Below are positions 45,213-53,444 of a stretch of 64,000 bases of DNA, one piece after another (the stretch's first letter is position 1; each line of letters opens with the position of its first letter). Source of the stretch: Flammeovirgaceae bacterium UBA6059. GTDB taxonomy: Bacteria > Bacteroidota > Bacteroidia > Cytophagales > Cyclobacteriaceae. The position numbers and the translations under genes were made by a program. The stretch is taken from contig DIYH01000015.1 in the NCBI GenBank assembly GCA_002435755.1, forward strand, positions 33,089 through 97,088, in the 5' to 3' direction. Under the pieces are notes generated by a model. It had not been told where the DNA came from, did not search any database, and saw only the letters and a program-made list of their open reading frames with translations.

Positions 45213-46346
45213 TCAGTTTGATTTAGAATTTATAAAATTGGTAAAGTTGCTTTGATCGATCCAATGAAAAGTGGCACTTGGATAAGTTTTAGCAAAGGCC
45301 GGCGGAATTTTTTTCTTTCCAGCTGACCATTTGAATTCATAAGCTGATAACGATCCATCACTCTCTTCCAAATAATCTATCTCCTGTTGGTCGTGCGTTC
45401 TCCAGAAATATTGCTTAGGGCTTCTTTGTTGGCTGCCGAGTAGTTTCATCCTTTCGACAATGAGGAAGTTTTCCCACAAAGCTCCTCTATCATTTCTTAG
45501 TTCAATAGGTTGGTATTGTTGAACAATACTATTTCTAATCCCAACATCATAAAAGTAGATTTTCTTTTTCTTCGCTATTTCCTTTCGCAGGTTTCCACTA
45601 AGAGATGAAAGACTAAAAATGACAAATGCTTTTTCAAGCAGATCTATATAACGGGCAGTGGTGCGTTCATTGATCTTCAATGACTTGGACAGCTCATGAG
45701 TTGAGACTTCTGATCCTACTTGGTGGGCGAGCAGCTGTAGTAGTTTGTGAAGCACGTCTGCTCTTCGTAGATTTTCAAACATAAGTACGTCTTTGTATAA
45801 ATATCTAGCTGCCAGGTCATCAAGGAGTATTCTGGCTTCCTCAGCTGATGCATTCACAAGCTCCGGATAGCTTCCAAACCGGAGCATCGAACCCAGTTTT
45901 GTTTTCAGCTCTACCGGGCGATGTTTTTGGAGTAGTTCTCCATAGGAAAGGGGATATAATAAGAAGGTAAGTGCTCGACCTGTGAGTGGCTCACTTGTTT
46001 TTTGGGCCAAGTCAAAACTGGAAGAACCTGTGGCGATGACCTGTAGATCAGGTAGTTCATCTGATATTATCTTAAGCTTGCGTCCTATGTCTTGTACAAA
46101 CTGTGCTTCATCTAGTACGATAAGCTTATGTTGTCCGAATTCCTGTTTGAGTATTGAGGGTTCTTCAGTGAGCAATTGTGCAATGGACGGCAACTCACAG
46201 TTATAGTAACCGTGTTGGGTGCCATGCTTCTCAAGAAGTGATTTGGCCAGTGTAGTTTTCCCTACCTGTCTTGCACCGTAGATAAGTAGGATTTTCTTCC
46301 GAAAAATCCACTTTTCTATTGTTGCTTGTAGATATCTCTGTATCAT
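45213..46346 (-). CDS. AAA ATPase with DUF4143 C-terminal domain
   Basis: 377 aa, the usual length for this family. Walker A GARQVGKT is at residues 24-31 ('ILLIYGARQVGKTTLAKSLL') and Walker B is 'KLIVLDEAQF'; the sensor-like 'QVIATGSSSFDLAQKTSEPLTGRALTFLLYPLSYGELL' is typical. The C-terminal DUF4143 part ('YFWRTHDQQEIDYLEESDGSLSAYEFKWS') resembles a restriction-like nuclease fold with an E-x-K element. These genes are usually singletons of uncertain function and are often mobile. A 36-bp palindrome sits 32 bp upstream of the start. Confidence 0.9.
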   Translation of the reverse strand: MIQRYLQATIEKWIFRKKILLIYGARQVGKTTLAKSLLEKHGTQHGYYNCELPSIAQLLTEEPSILKQEFGQHKLIVLDEAQFVQDIGRKLKIISDELPDLQVIATGSSSFDLAQKTSEPLTGRALTFLLYPLSYGELLQKHRPVELKTKLGSMLRFGSYPELVNASAEEARILLDDLAARYLYKDVLMFENLRRADVLHKLLQLLAHQVGSEVSTHELSKSLKINERTTARYIDLLEKAFVIFSLSSLSGNLRKEIAKKKKIYFYDVGIRNSIVQQYQPIELRNDRGALWENFLIVERMKLLGSQQRSPKQYFWRTHDQQEIDYLEESDGSLSAYEFKWSAGKKKIPPAFAKTYPSATFHWIDQSNFTNFINSKSN

Positions 46347-46378
46347 CCAACTCAGCCTGACTGGATAAAAATTGATAC

Positions 46379-46414
46379 TAAACTACAAAAATTTATATGA
46401 AAATTTGTAGTTTA
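46379..46414. promoter_or_regulatory. Palindrome upstream of the AAA/DUF4143 gene
   Basis: TAAACTACAAA (46379-46389) and TTTGTAGTTTA (46404-46414) are exact reverse complements with a 14-bp AT-rich spacer. It lies 32 bp before the ATG of the ATPase. It could be a dimer binding site (autoregulation) or a promoter-overlapping operator. It is also symmetric enough to be a remnant inverted repeat. Confidence 0.55.
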
Positions 46415-46454
46415 ATACGAGTATTCGGATGTATTGAAAGGCTTGAGTATGGTG

Positions 46455-46489
46455 AAGACCTACGAAGCTTCTAATACTTCGTGGGTCTT
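46455..46489 (-). terminator. Hairpin at the end of the ilv operon
   Basis: AAGACCTACGAAG (46455-46467) and CTTCGTGGGTCTT (46477-46489) pair over 13 bp with one mismatch and a 9-nt loop. It lies 30 bp after the ilvA stop on the minus strand. There is no clear T-run, so it may be a weak or factor-assisted terminator. Confidence 0.5.
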
Positions 46490-46518
46490 TATCAATCTGA
46501 CAGAAGTCGGGGGGTGCG

Positions 46519-47784
46519 TTAAATCAACATCCCGAATAACTCAGGCTTGTTATTGAGCAACTGATAATTCACACCGTATTTGTCCATGCGCTCTATCAAC
46601 GCATCATAATCCTCTTTGTCCTCAAGCTCAATTCCTATCAGTGCAGGACCGTTCTCACGAGCGGTTTTTTTGGTGTACTCAAATAGTACAATATCATCTT
46701 TCGGACCCAGCACTTCGACAAGGAACTCTCTCAATGCACCTGCACGCTGGGGAAACTTAACAATGAAATACTGCTTGCGACCTTCGTAAAGCATAGATCG
46801 TTCCCTGATCTCTGTCATTCTGACGATATCATTGTTACCTCCACTTACTACGCATACCACAGTCTTACCTTTGATTTCGTCTTTGACAAGATCCAATGCA
46901 GCTGTAGTCAAGGCACCTGCTGGCTCTACGATGATACCTTCTTGGTTGTAAAGGTCCAGCACTGTTGAACAGACTTTTCCTTCAGGTATAAGCAGTACAT
47001 CATCAAATACCTCCTGACAGATATCAAAATTCATTTTACCGACCGCCTTTACTGCAGCGCCATCCACGAACTTATCGATCTTATCCAGCATGGTCCATTC
47101 GCCTTTGGCGCGGCTAGTGTACATAGCCGGCGCGCCTTCTGGTTCTGTGCCTATGATTTTAGTCTTGGGACTGAGTGTCTTGATATAGCTGCCAACTCCA
47201 GCCGAAAGCCCACCGCCTCCGATAGGTAAGATGAGGTAATCAATGGGATCACTCATCTGGTCTATAATTTCAGCACCTACAGTTCCCTGGCCCTCCATCA
47301 CTTTCTCATCTTCGAACGGGTTGATGAAAGACTTCCCGTTTTCTTCACAGTCCTTCATAGCTGCAGCATAGGCATCATCATATGTGTCACCTACAAGTAC
47401 TACCTCCACCATGTCCTTACCGAAGAATTTCACCTTGTTGACCTTTTGCTCTGTAGTAGGGGTGGGCATGTAGATCTTACCATGTACATTCAGCAGCTTG
47501 CAAGAGAGTGCAGCACCTTGTGCATGATTGCCGGCACTGGCACATACGATCCCTTTGCCTTTCTCCTCATCAGTCAGGCTGGCCATTTTGTTGTACGCTC
47601 CTCTAATTTTATAGGAACGTACAATCTGAAGATCCTCTCGCTTGAGATAAATATTAGCTCTGTATCGTTCTGATAAACCCTCATTGTACTCTGTCGCTGT
47701 ATTGCGCACGACATTTTTAAGCCTCGCACGAGCCTGTAGTACCTTTTCTATACTGATGAGTTTTGACTTCACTGCTGTAGTCAT
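46519..47784 (-). CDS. ilvA: Threonine dehydratase, biosynthetic
   Basis: A 421-aa PLP enzyme that deaminates threonine to 2-oxobutanoate, the first step of isoleucine synthesis. The ATG at 47784 is used; the preceding TTG at 47787 only adds a Met. PLP-binding Lys59 is in 'RSYKIRGAYNK', the phosphate loop is 'GNHAQGAA' and 'PIGGGGLSAGVGSY', and 'CVVSGGNNDIVRM' follows. The C-terminal ACT-like regulatory half ('YFIVKFPQRAGALREFL') shows it is the feedback-inhibited type with a single domain, shorter than E. coli IlvA (514 aa). It is the last gene of the ilv operon, separated from ilvC by 221 bp. Confidence 0.96.
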   Translation of the reverse strand: MTTAVKSKLISIEKVLQARARLKNVVRNTATEYNEGLSERYRANIYLKREDLQIVRSYKIRGAYNKMASLTDEEKGKGIVCASAGNHAQGAALSCKLLNVHGKIYMPTPTTEQKVNKVKFFGKDMVEVVLVGDTYDDAYAAAMKDCEENGKSFINPFEDEKVMEGQGTVGAEIIDQMSDPIDYLILPIGGGGLSAGVGSYIKTLSPKTKIIGTEPEGAPAMYTSRAKGEWTMLDKIDKFVDGAAVKAVGKMNFDICQEVFDDVLLIPEGKVCSTVLDLYNQEGIIVEPAGALTTAALDLVKDEIKGKTVVCVVSGGNNDIVRMTEIRERSMLYEGRKQYFIVKFPQRAGALREFLVEVLGPKDDIVLFEYTKKTARENGPALIGIELEDKEDYDALIERMDKYGVNYQLLNNKPELFGMLI

Positions 47785-48005
47785 CAATTGTTACTTTATT
47801 AATCTAGAGCTTAACTAATAAGAATCTGATTTCTTTTGAGTTAGAAGATTCCTTCACTACACTCTGTTCGTTCGGAATGACGGTCAGGAGTTTGTTCTAG
47901 TAAGGCCTCTGCCAAGGCTTACAAAGTTCGAAAAAACGCAGTTACTATCGTAAATGAGTATTTTTTGGACGAGCGTAACGCAGGCAGAGGACTTAATAGA
48001 CAGAC
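47785..48005. other. ilvC-ilvA intergenic region
   Basis: 221 bp without a gene. It contains an inverted repeat CCTCTGCC (47906-47913) and GGCAGAGG (47983-47990) enclosing 69 bp, and a stretch TTCACTACACTCTGTTCG with GGAATGACGG (about 47850-47882), which resembles scattered intergenic repeats in other Bacteroidota. It is unusually wide for an operon gap, so ilvA may also be expressed independently. Confidence 0.4.
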
Positions 48006-49052
48006 TTATTTATTCTCGGGACGAAGCTTGCGCACCGTAGCTCCGGTTCTCCACATTTCAGATTCCTGGAGTTCTTTCAGTTCTTCCTCAAGCTTTTCAC
48101 GGTAATCAGACTTGGAGTTCGAATCAATTGAGATCTTAGCTTCATTTCCAGTCGCTACACTATCGTAAAGGTCTTCGAATACAGGCGCAACGGCATCCCT
48201 GAACTTCTTCCACCAGTCCAGTGCACCACGCTGAGCAGTAGTTGAGCAGTTGGCATACATCCAATCCATTCCATTTTCAGCAACCAATGGGTAAAGCGAC
48301 TGGGTAGCTTCTTCTACGGTTTCATTGAATGCCTCAGAAGGAGAGTGTCCTCTTTTTCTTAACAGGTCGTATTGAGCAGCAAATAGGCCCTGGATGGCTC
48401 CCATCAAGCTACCTCGCTCACCTGTCAGGTCACTGTATACTTCTTTTTTGAAATTAGTCTCAAAAAGGTAACCAGAGCCCACTCCGATACCTAAAGCGAT
48501 CACACGATCACGGGCTTTACCTGTAGCGTCCTGGTGAATGGCGAAAGAAGAATTCAGACCTTTGCCAGCAACGAAAAGTCTTCTCAAGCTTGTGCCAGAG
48601 CCCTTTGGAGCAACTAAGATTACGTCGACATCATCCGGTGGTACTATGCCGGTCTGATCATTATAGGTGATACCAAAGCCATGCGAGAAGTAAAGTGCTT
48701 TACCGGGAGTCAGGTGTTTTTTTACGGTAGGCCAAAGTGAGATCTGGCCTGCATCTGAAAGCAAGAACTGAAGGATTGTGCCTTTTTCACAGGCCTCTTC
48801 TAGTTCAAAAAGTGTCTCACCAGGTACCCATCCGTCAGCAACAGCCTTGTCCCAAGAGTTGGAATTTTTACGCTGACCGACGATGACGTTAAAGCCATTA
48901 TCTCTTAGGTTGAGTGCCTGACCCGGACCTTGAACACCATAGCCTAATATTGCAATGGTTTCGTCTTTTAGGGTCTCATTTGCTTTTGATAGAGGGAACT
49001 CTTCACGGGTCACCACCTCTTCCTCTGTTCCTCCAAAGTTGATTTTTGCCAT
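48006..49052 (-). CDS. ilvC: Ketol-acid reductoisomerase
   Basis: 348 aa. Catalyses rearrangement and NADPH-dependent reduction of 2-acetolactate and 2-aceto-2-hydroxybutanoate. The Rossmann fingerprint is GYGVQGPG at residues 37-44, with 'IVGQRKNSNSWDKA' as the cofactor loop. Metal-binding carboxylates are in the C-terminal helical domain ('YSDLTGERGSLMGAIQGLFAAQYDLL', 'EAFNETVEEATQSLYPLV'). The length fits the class I, short form. It is 23 bp downstream of ilvN. Intact, no odd features. Confidence 0.97.
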   Translation of the reverse strand: MAKINFGGTEEEVVTREEFPLSKANETLKDETIAILGYGVQGPGQALNLRDNGFNVIVGQRKNSNSWDKAVADGWVPGETLFELEEACEKGTILQFLLSDAGQISLWPTVKKHLTPGKALYFSHGFGITYNDQTGIVPPDDVDVILVAPKGSGTSLRRLFVAGKGLNSSFAIHQDATGKARDRVIALGIGVGSGYLFETNFKKEVYSDLTGERGSLMGAIQGLFAAQYDLLRKRGHSPSEAFNETVEEATQSLYPLVAENGMDWMYANCSTTAQRGALDWWKKFRDAVAPVFEDLYDSVATGNEAKISIDSNSKSDYREKLEEELKELQESEMWRTGATVRKLRPENK

Positions 49053-49075
49053 TTCAGTAATTATTAAAATGTTGA

Positions 49076-49666
49076 TTACGAGTTTAGGATTAGTTTATTG
49101 GATTTGGTTTCCTCAAGTTCTTTGAGGAAGGTTTCAGTTTTCCTTTTTGATTGTGAGATTGCCACTCTGCCAGACCTCACGAACTCCAGAATACCATATG
49201 GTTCCAGTTCTTTGTACAGGTTATGGGTCTCTTCTTTATGACCGGTCTTTTCGATCACGATATGGTCCTCTTCTATGGCCAGTATTCTGGCCCCATGACT
49301 TCTCACAAGGTTTTCAATTTTGAGGCCACCTAAGAATATGTTGGTAGGTAGCTTGTAAAGTGCTATCTCCTGGTAGTAGATCTGATGCTCTTCATAAACA
49401 AAGGCGCCAAGCACATCAATCAGTTTACGGATCTGCTTGACCACCTTCTCGATTGTTTCTCGAGTGGTGGTGAGCACTATCGTAAATCGGCTCACACCTT
49501 TCACCTCTGTAGTAGAGACATTGAGGCTGGTGATATTCATTTTGCGCCTGTTAAATATGATCGTGATATGGTTGAGCAACCCCGCTTTGTCCTCGGTAAG
49601 AACGGAAAGAGTAAACTCCTTTTCTTCCTTATCAGAATGATCTTCGCTATATATTGAATTCGGCAT
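49076..49666 (-). CDS. ilvN: Acetolactate synthase small (regulatory) subunit
   Basis: A 196-aa regulatory partner of IlvB. An N-terminal ACT domain starts 'FTLSVLTEDKAGLLNHITIIFNRRKMNITSLNVS', the site of valine feedback inhibition in relatives, followed by a second, C-terminal domain with 'NIFLGGLKIENLVRSHGARILAI' and 'ELEPYGILEFVRSGRVAISQ'. The length is longer than the single-ACT E. coli form. It is 61 bp downstream of ilvB and 23 bp upstream of ilvC. Confidence 0.95.
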   Translation of the reverse strand: MPNSIYSEDHSDKEEKEFTLSVLTEDKAGLLNHITIIFNRRKMNITSLNVSTTEVKGVSRFTIVLTTTRETIEKVVKQIRKLIDVLGAFVYEEHQIYYQEIALYKLPTNIFLGGLKIENLVRSHGARILAIEEDHIVIEKTGHKEETHNLYKELEPYGILEFVRSGRVAISQSKRKTETFLKELEETKSNKLILNS

Positions 49667-49727
49667 AGTGCTAGTTATCTAGAGTGAAATAGATTCGGTC
49701 AGTTGGTTTTACAATGTTTCAAGAGCT

Positions 49728-51458
49728 CTACTCCAATCTGATATCTGATACAGATGCACCAGAAGGAACCATTGGAAACACATTTTCCTCTTGCTCGACG
49801 ATCACTTCTAACATGGAAGGCCCATCATAGTCCAACCAGGTCTTAAGCGCGACATCAAGATCTTTTCGCTCCTCCGTCTTCTGTGTGTGAATGCCATAAC
49901 CCTGAGCAATTAGTTGAAAATTAGGATTGGTGAGTTCAGTGAACGAATAGCGCTTGTCAAAGAACAGTTGCTGCCATTGTCGCACCATTCCCAGGAAGTT
50001 ATTATTCAAAACGAGGATCTTAACAGCAATTTCGCTCTGGAATATGGTGCCCAACTCTTGAATTGTCATCTGAAAGCCTCCATCTCCGATGACAGCTATC
50101 ACATGTCGGTCAGGTTGCCCCATTTTAGCGCCCATAGCCGCAGGCAGTGCAAAGCCCATTGTTCCTAAGCCACCTGATGTTACATTGCTGTCGGTATCGG
50201 CAAACTCATAATATCGGGTAGCTACCATCTGATGCTGGCCAACATCCGTTACCACAATCGCCTTACCCTCAGTCATATCAGAGATGCGCTTGATCACTTC
50301 GGCCATGGTGATACCACCTTGGCTTGGAGTGATCTCCTTCTCAATAACCTTTTCGAATTCGATCTTATCGCATGCGCGAAACTCACTCATCCATGATTCA
50401 TGTGAGTTCTCGTTGATCTGTTCATTGAGCAACAGCAATGCCTGTTTAGCATCGGCGTTCACGGCTACCGTAGTTTTTACATTTTTATCGATTTCGGCAG
50501 GGTCAATTTCTATATGAATGACTTTAGCCTGTTTAGCATACTTATTCAGGTCCCCTGTCACCCGGTCATCAAAGCGCATACCGATAGCGATCAATACATC
50601 GCACTCATTGGTTTTGATATTGGGACCATAGTTGCCATGCATGCCCAGGTAACCAACATAGTTCGGGTGACTGGTCGGTACTGCTGACAGTCCAAGCAAG
50701 GTAGAAGCCATGGGTATACCTGCCTTTTCCGATAGGGCCAGTAGCTCTGATTGCGCCTCAGAGATCAGCACACCATGACCTACCAGAATGAATGGTTTCT
50801 TAGCTTCATTGATGAGTTCTGCAGCTTCCCGTACTTTGTTTTCATCGATGATCGGGTAGGGGTGGTAGCTACGGATCTTATGGCATTTCTGATATTGGTA
50901 ATCGAACTCACCAAATTGAGCGTCTTTGGTGATATCGATCAATACTGGCCCGGGTCTGCCACTATTGGCGATGTAAAAGGCCCTGGCAATGGCTTCAGGA
51001 ATCTCTTCAGCCCGTGTGACCTGGTAGTTCCACTTAGTGACAGGCATAGAGATACCGATTACATCTGTCTCCTGAAATGCATCTGAACCCAATAGATGAG
51101 AGGGTACCTGACCTGTAATACACAATATTGGTGTAGAGTCTATCTGGGCATCAGCAATGCCCGTGATCAGATTAGTAGCTCCAGGACCTGACGTAGCAAA
51201 GCATACGCCTGTACGCCCTGTCACTCGTGCATAGCCTTGCGCCGCGTGAGAGGCACCCTGCTCGTGTCTTACCAGAATGTGGTGAAGTTCCTCAGCATAA
51301 TGATAAAGCTTATCATAAATGGGCATGATAGCGCCCCCAGGATAACCAAAGATAGTATCCACACCTTCCTCAATCAGACAATGTAGCACGGCCTCTGATC
51401 CTGTTAGTCGCTTTGTAGTTCCTTTGATTTTTTCCAGTTCCAAAGTAGAAGTATTCAT
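49728..51458 (-). CDS. ilvB: Acetolactate synthase large (catalytic) subunit
   Basis: A 576-aa ThDP enzyme, condensing two pyruvates or pyruvate and 2-oxobutanoate. Glu66 in 'RHEQGASHAAQGYAR' is the ThDP-activating residue; 'GYPGGAIMPIYDKL' is the active-site loop, and 'VIAVIGDGGFQMTIQELGTIFQSEIAVKILVLNNNFLGM' the ThDP/Mg2+ motif (GDGx(24-27)NN). The FAD-binding middle domain ('YLGMHGNYGPNIKTNECDVLIAIGMRFDDR') identifies the biosynthetic type. It starts 12 bp after the stop of ilvD on the same strand, so the two are tightly coupled. Confidence 0.97.
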   Translation of the reverse strand: MNTSTLELEKIKGTTKRLTGSEAVLHCLIEEGVDTIFGYPGGAIMPIYDKLYHYAEELHHILVRHEQGASHAAQGYARVTGRTGVCFATSGPGATNLITGIADAQIDSTPILCITGQVPSHLLGSDAFQETDVIGISMPVTKWNYQVTRAEEIPEAIARAFYIANSGRPGPVLIDITKDAQFGEFDYQYQKCHKIRSYHPYPIIDENKVREAAELINEAKKPFILVGHGVLISEAQSELLALSEKAGIPMASTLLGLSAVPTSHPNYVGYLGMHGNYGPNIKTNECDVLIAIGMRFDDRVTGDLNKYAKQAKVIHIEIDPAEIDKNVKTTVAVNADAKQALLLLNEQINENSHESWMSEFRACDKIEFEKVIEKEITPSQGGITMAEVIKRISDMTEGKAIVVTDVGQHQMVATRYYEFADTDSNVTSGGLGTMGFALPAAMGAKMGQPDRHVIAVIGDGGFQMTIQELGTIFQSEIAVKILVLNNNFLGMVRQWQQLFFDKRYSFTELTNPNFQLIAQGYGIHTQKTEERKDLDVALKTWLDYDGPSMLEVIVEQEENVFPMVPSGASVSDIRLE

Positions 51459-51470
51459 AGGTACAGTTGA

Positions 51471-53156
51471 TTAGGCATCTGTCACACAGCCCTCTGAGGC
51501 AGTGGCAACTGATTTGATGTATTTTCTTAAAATGCCGGTTTTGCCTCGATAGGCTGGTTTCTGCCATTCGGCTTTTCGCTTAACAAGCTCTTCATCTGAG
51601 ATTTTGACTTCAAGCGTATTCTTTCTCGCATCTATGGCAATGATGTCTCCATTTTTGACCAAAGCCAGTGGACCACCTTCTTGTGACTCGGGAGTAATAT
51701 GCCCTACTACAAATCCGTGCGAACCTCCTGAGAACCTGCCGTCTGTGATCAAGGCTACATCTTTACCTAGCCCTGCTCCCATCACGGCACCCGTTGGCTT
51801 GAGCATTTCTGGCATACCGGGGGCACCTTTAGGGCCAGACTGTCGGATCACGATCACTTCGCCTTTCTGCACTTCTTCTCCGATACCTTTGATTGCATCA
51901 AATTCATCGTCGTATACTCTCGCTGGTCCTTCGAAGTACTCTCCTTCTTTACCTGTGATCTTGGCGACAGCTCCTTCAGGAGCCAGATTTCCATACAGTA
52001 TCTGCAAGTGACCAGTTGACTTAATAGGGTCGCTGAACGGTCGGATGACTTTTTGACCTGACTTTAATGATACGACCTTTTCCAGGTTTTCCGATAGGGT
52101 CTTACCAGTAACGGTAAGACAATCGCCATGTAAATAGCCTTCCTCGAGCATCAACTTCATAACAGCAGGGATGCCGCCTACATCATGTAAGTGCTGCATA
52201 AGGTATTCTCCGCTAGGCTTAAGATCGGCAATGAAGGGTGTACTATCACTAATACGTTGGAAATCATCCAATGTCAACGGCACGTCTACAGCTCTGGCCA
52301 TCGCAATCATATGCAGTACAGCGTTGGTTGATCCACCTAGTACCATGATCAAGGTTAGGGCATTTTCAAAGGCTTCCTTTGTCATGATATCACGGGGACG
52401 AATATCTTCCTGAAGCAGGTGTTTGATCGCCGCTCCAATCTTTTGTGTTTCAGTTTGCTTATCACCGCTCTCAGCCGGATTGGATGACGAAAACGGCAGA
52501 CTCATACCCAATGCTTCGATTCCTGATGACATGGTGTTGGCAGTGTACATGCCGCCACATGCTCCAGGGCCTGGGATGGAGTTTTTGATGATGCCTTTAT
52601 AGTCTTCATCGCTGATGTTGCCCTGCTGTTTTGCACCATATGCTTCAAAAGCTGATACGATGTTAAGATCCTGACCTTTCCAGCGGCCTGGCTTGATTGT
52701 GCCTCCGTAGACCATGATGCCAGGTCTGTTGAGTCTGCCCATAGCAATTAATGCACCAGGCATATTTTTGTCACAACCAACGACAGGAACCACAGCATCG
52801 TAGAACTGAGCGTTGACGACTGTTTCTATAGAGTCTGCTATGATATCCCTGGAAATCAATGAGTACTTCATGCCCTCTGTTCCATTAGAAATGCCGTCAC
52901 TAACTCCAATGGTATGGAAAATGAGGCCCATCATATCGTTTTCCATCACACCCTTTTTTACCTGGTGGGCCAGGATGTTGAGATGCATGTTGCATGGGTT
53001 ACCTTCAAAACCGGTGCTGACAATACCTACCTGGGCTTTATCCATGTCTTCTTCCTGGAAGCCAACAGCATAGAGCATTGCTTGTGAAGCAGGTTGTGAG
53101 TCATCTTGAGTGATGACCTGACTATATTTGTTGAGCTGTTTTTCTTTAGTATTCAT
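51471..53156 (-). CDS. ilvD: Dihydroxy-acid dehydratase
   Basis: A 561-aa Fe-S enzyme converting 2,3-dihydroxy-acids to 2-oxoacids for Ile, Val and Leu precursors. Cluster-binding cysteine motifs are intact: 'GCDKNMPGALIAMGR' and 'GPGACGGMYTANTMSSGIEALGMSLP'. The C-terminal 'TDGRFSGGSHGFVVGHITPE' is also typical. It is the first gene of the operon, and the start ATG lies about 10 nt after an intrinsic terminator that forms the end of an attenuator. The upstream ATG-less region was checked and gives no longer N-terminus. Confidence 0.97.
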   Translation of the reverse strand: MNTKEKQLNKYSQVITQDDSQPASQAMLYAVGFQEEDMDKAQVGIVSTGFEGNPCNMHLNILAHQVKKGVMENDMMGLIFHTIGVSDGISNGTEGMKYSLISRDIIADSIETVVNAQFYDAVVPVVGCDKNMPGALIAMGRLNRPGIMVYGGTIKPGRWKGQDLNIVSAFEAYGAKQQGNISDEDYKGIIKNSIPGPGACGGMYTANTMSSGIEALGMSLPFSSSNPAESGDKQTETQKIGAAIKHLLQEDIRPRDIMTKEAFENALTLIMVLGGSTNAVLHMIAMARAVDVPLTLDDFQRISDSTPFIADLKPSGEYLMQHLHDVGGIPAVMKLMLEEGYLHGDCLTVTGKTLSENLEKVVSLKSGQKVIRPFSDPIKSTGHLQILYGNLAPEGAVAKITGKEGEYFEGPARVYDDEFDAIKGIGEEVQKGEVIVIRQSGPKGAPGMPEMLKPTGAVMGAGLGKDVALITDGRFSGGSHGFVVGHITPESQEGGPLALVKNGDIIAIDARKNTLEVKISDEELVKRKAEWQKPAYRGKTGILRKYIKSVATASEGCVTDA

Positions 53157-53162
53157 CCTGAA

Positions 53163-53197
53163 ATCAAAAAAGCCACTCTTGCTGTCAAGAATGGCTT
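53163..53197 (-). terminator. ilv attenuator terminator
   Basis: On the minus strand AGCCATTCTTG (53196-53186) pairs with CAAGAGTGGCT (53181-53171) with one G-U pair and loop ACAG, followed by TTTTTT (53171-53166). It lies 10 nt before the ilvD start. An alternative pairing AGAATGG (53225-53219) with CCATTCT (53194-53188), perfect over 7 bp, overlaps the left arm and would prevent this stem, so it is the antiterminator candidate. Confidence 0.88.
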
Positions 53198-53224
53198 CTG
53201 TATCTTAGCTGTGTCATACCATTC

Positions 53225-53287
53225 TCACCCCCGCCACTGGACAATGACGATAATGACTATAATAGTAATGACCACAAGTATTGGCAT
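53225..53287 (-). CDS. ilv operon leader peptide
   Basis: A 20-codon ORF, ATG at 53287 to TGA at 53227-53225, sequence MPILVVITII-VIIVIVQWRG. It has 7 Ile, 5 Val and 1 Leu, so 13 of 20 residues are the products of the operon it precedes. Starvation for charged Ile, Val or Leu tRNA would stall the ribosome on the run of Ile/Val codons in residues 3-16 and favour the antiterminator. In proteobacteria ilvGMEDA and leu leaders work this way. The ORF lies just after a promoter and ends 28 nt before the terminator stem. It is too short for routine gene calling. Confidence 0.85.
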   Translation of the reverse strand: MPILVVITIIVIIVIVQWRG

Positions 53288-53307
53288 AATTAAGTTTTAA
53301 ACGGCAA

Positions 53308-53338
53308 CAAACCTAAAATCGATTATTTTCTAATACAA
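53308..53338 (-). promoter_or_regulatory. Promoter of the ilv operon
   Basis: On the minus strand TTG (53338-53336), 20 bp, then TAGGTTTG (53315-53308): a full match to the Bacteroidota TTG-N19-21-TAnnTTTG promoter. The expected transcription start is about 7 nt later, roughly 15 nt ahead of the leader peptide ATG. Confidence 0.62.
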
Positions 53339-53444
53339 CAAAAGAATGAAATTTAATTCTGTGACCTTTTGTGATACATGTGGTTTAGAGTTTCATGATT
53401 AATGCAATTAAGAAAATAGTGCTAATTATTAGTAAATCTTTAAA

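Noticed and set aside
47840..47890. TTCGTTCGGAATGACGG stretch as a mobile element
   Set aside because: It resembles scattered intergenic repeats but no terminal repeats or second copy are seen in this window, so no element is called.
53106..53300. Plus-strand 64-aa ORF across the ilv leader
   Set aside because: It runs antisense to the attenuator and ilvD start, has no homology features, and the minus-strand leader explains the same DNA better.
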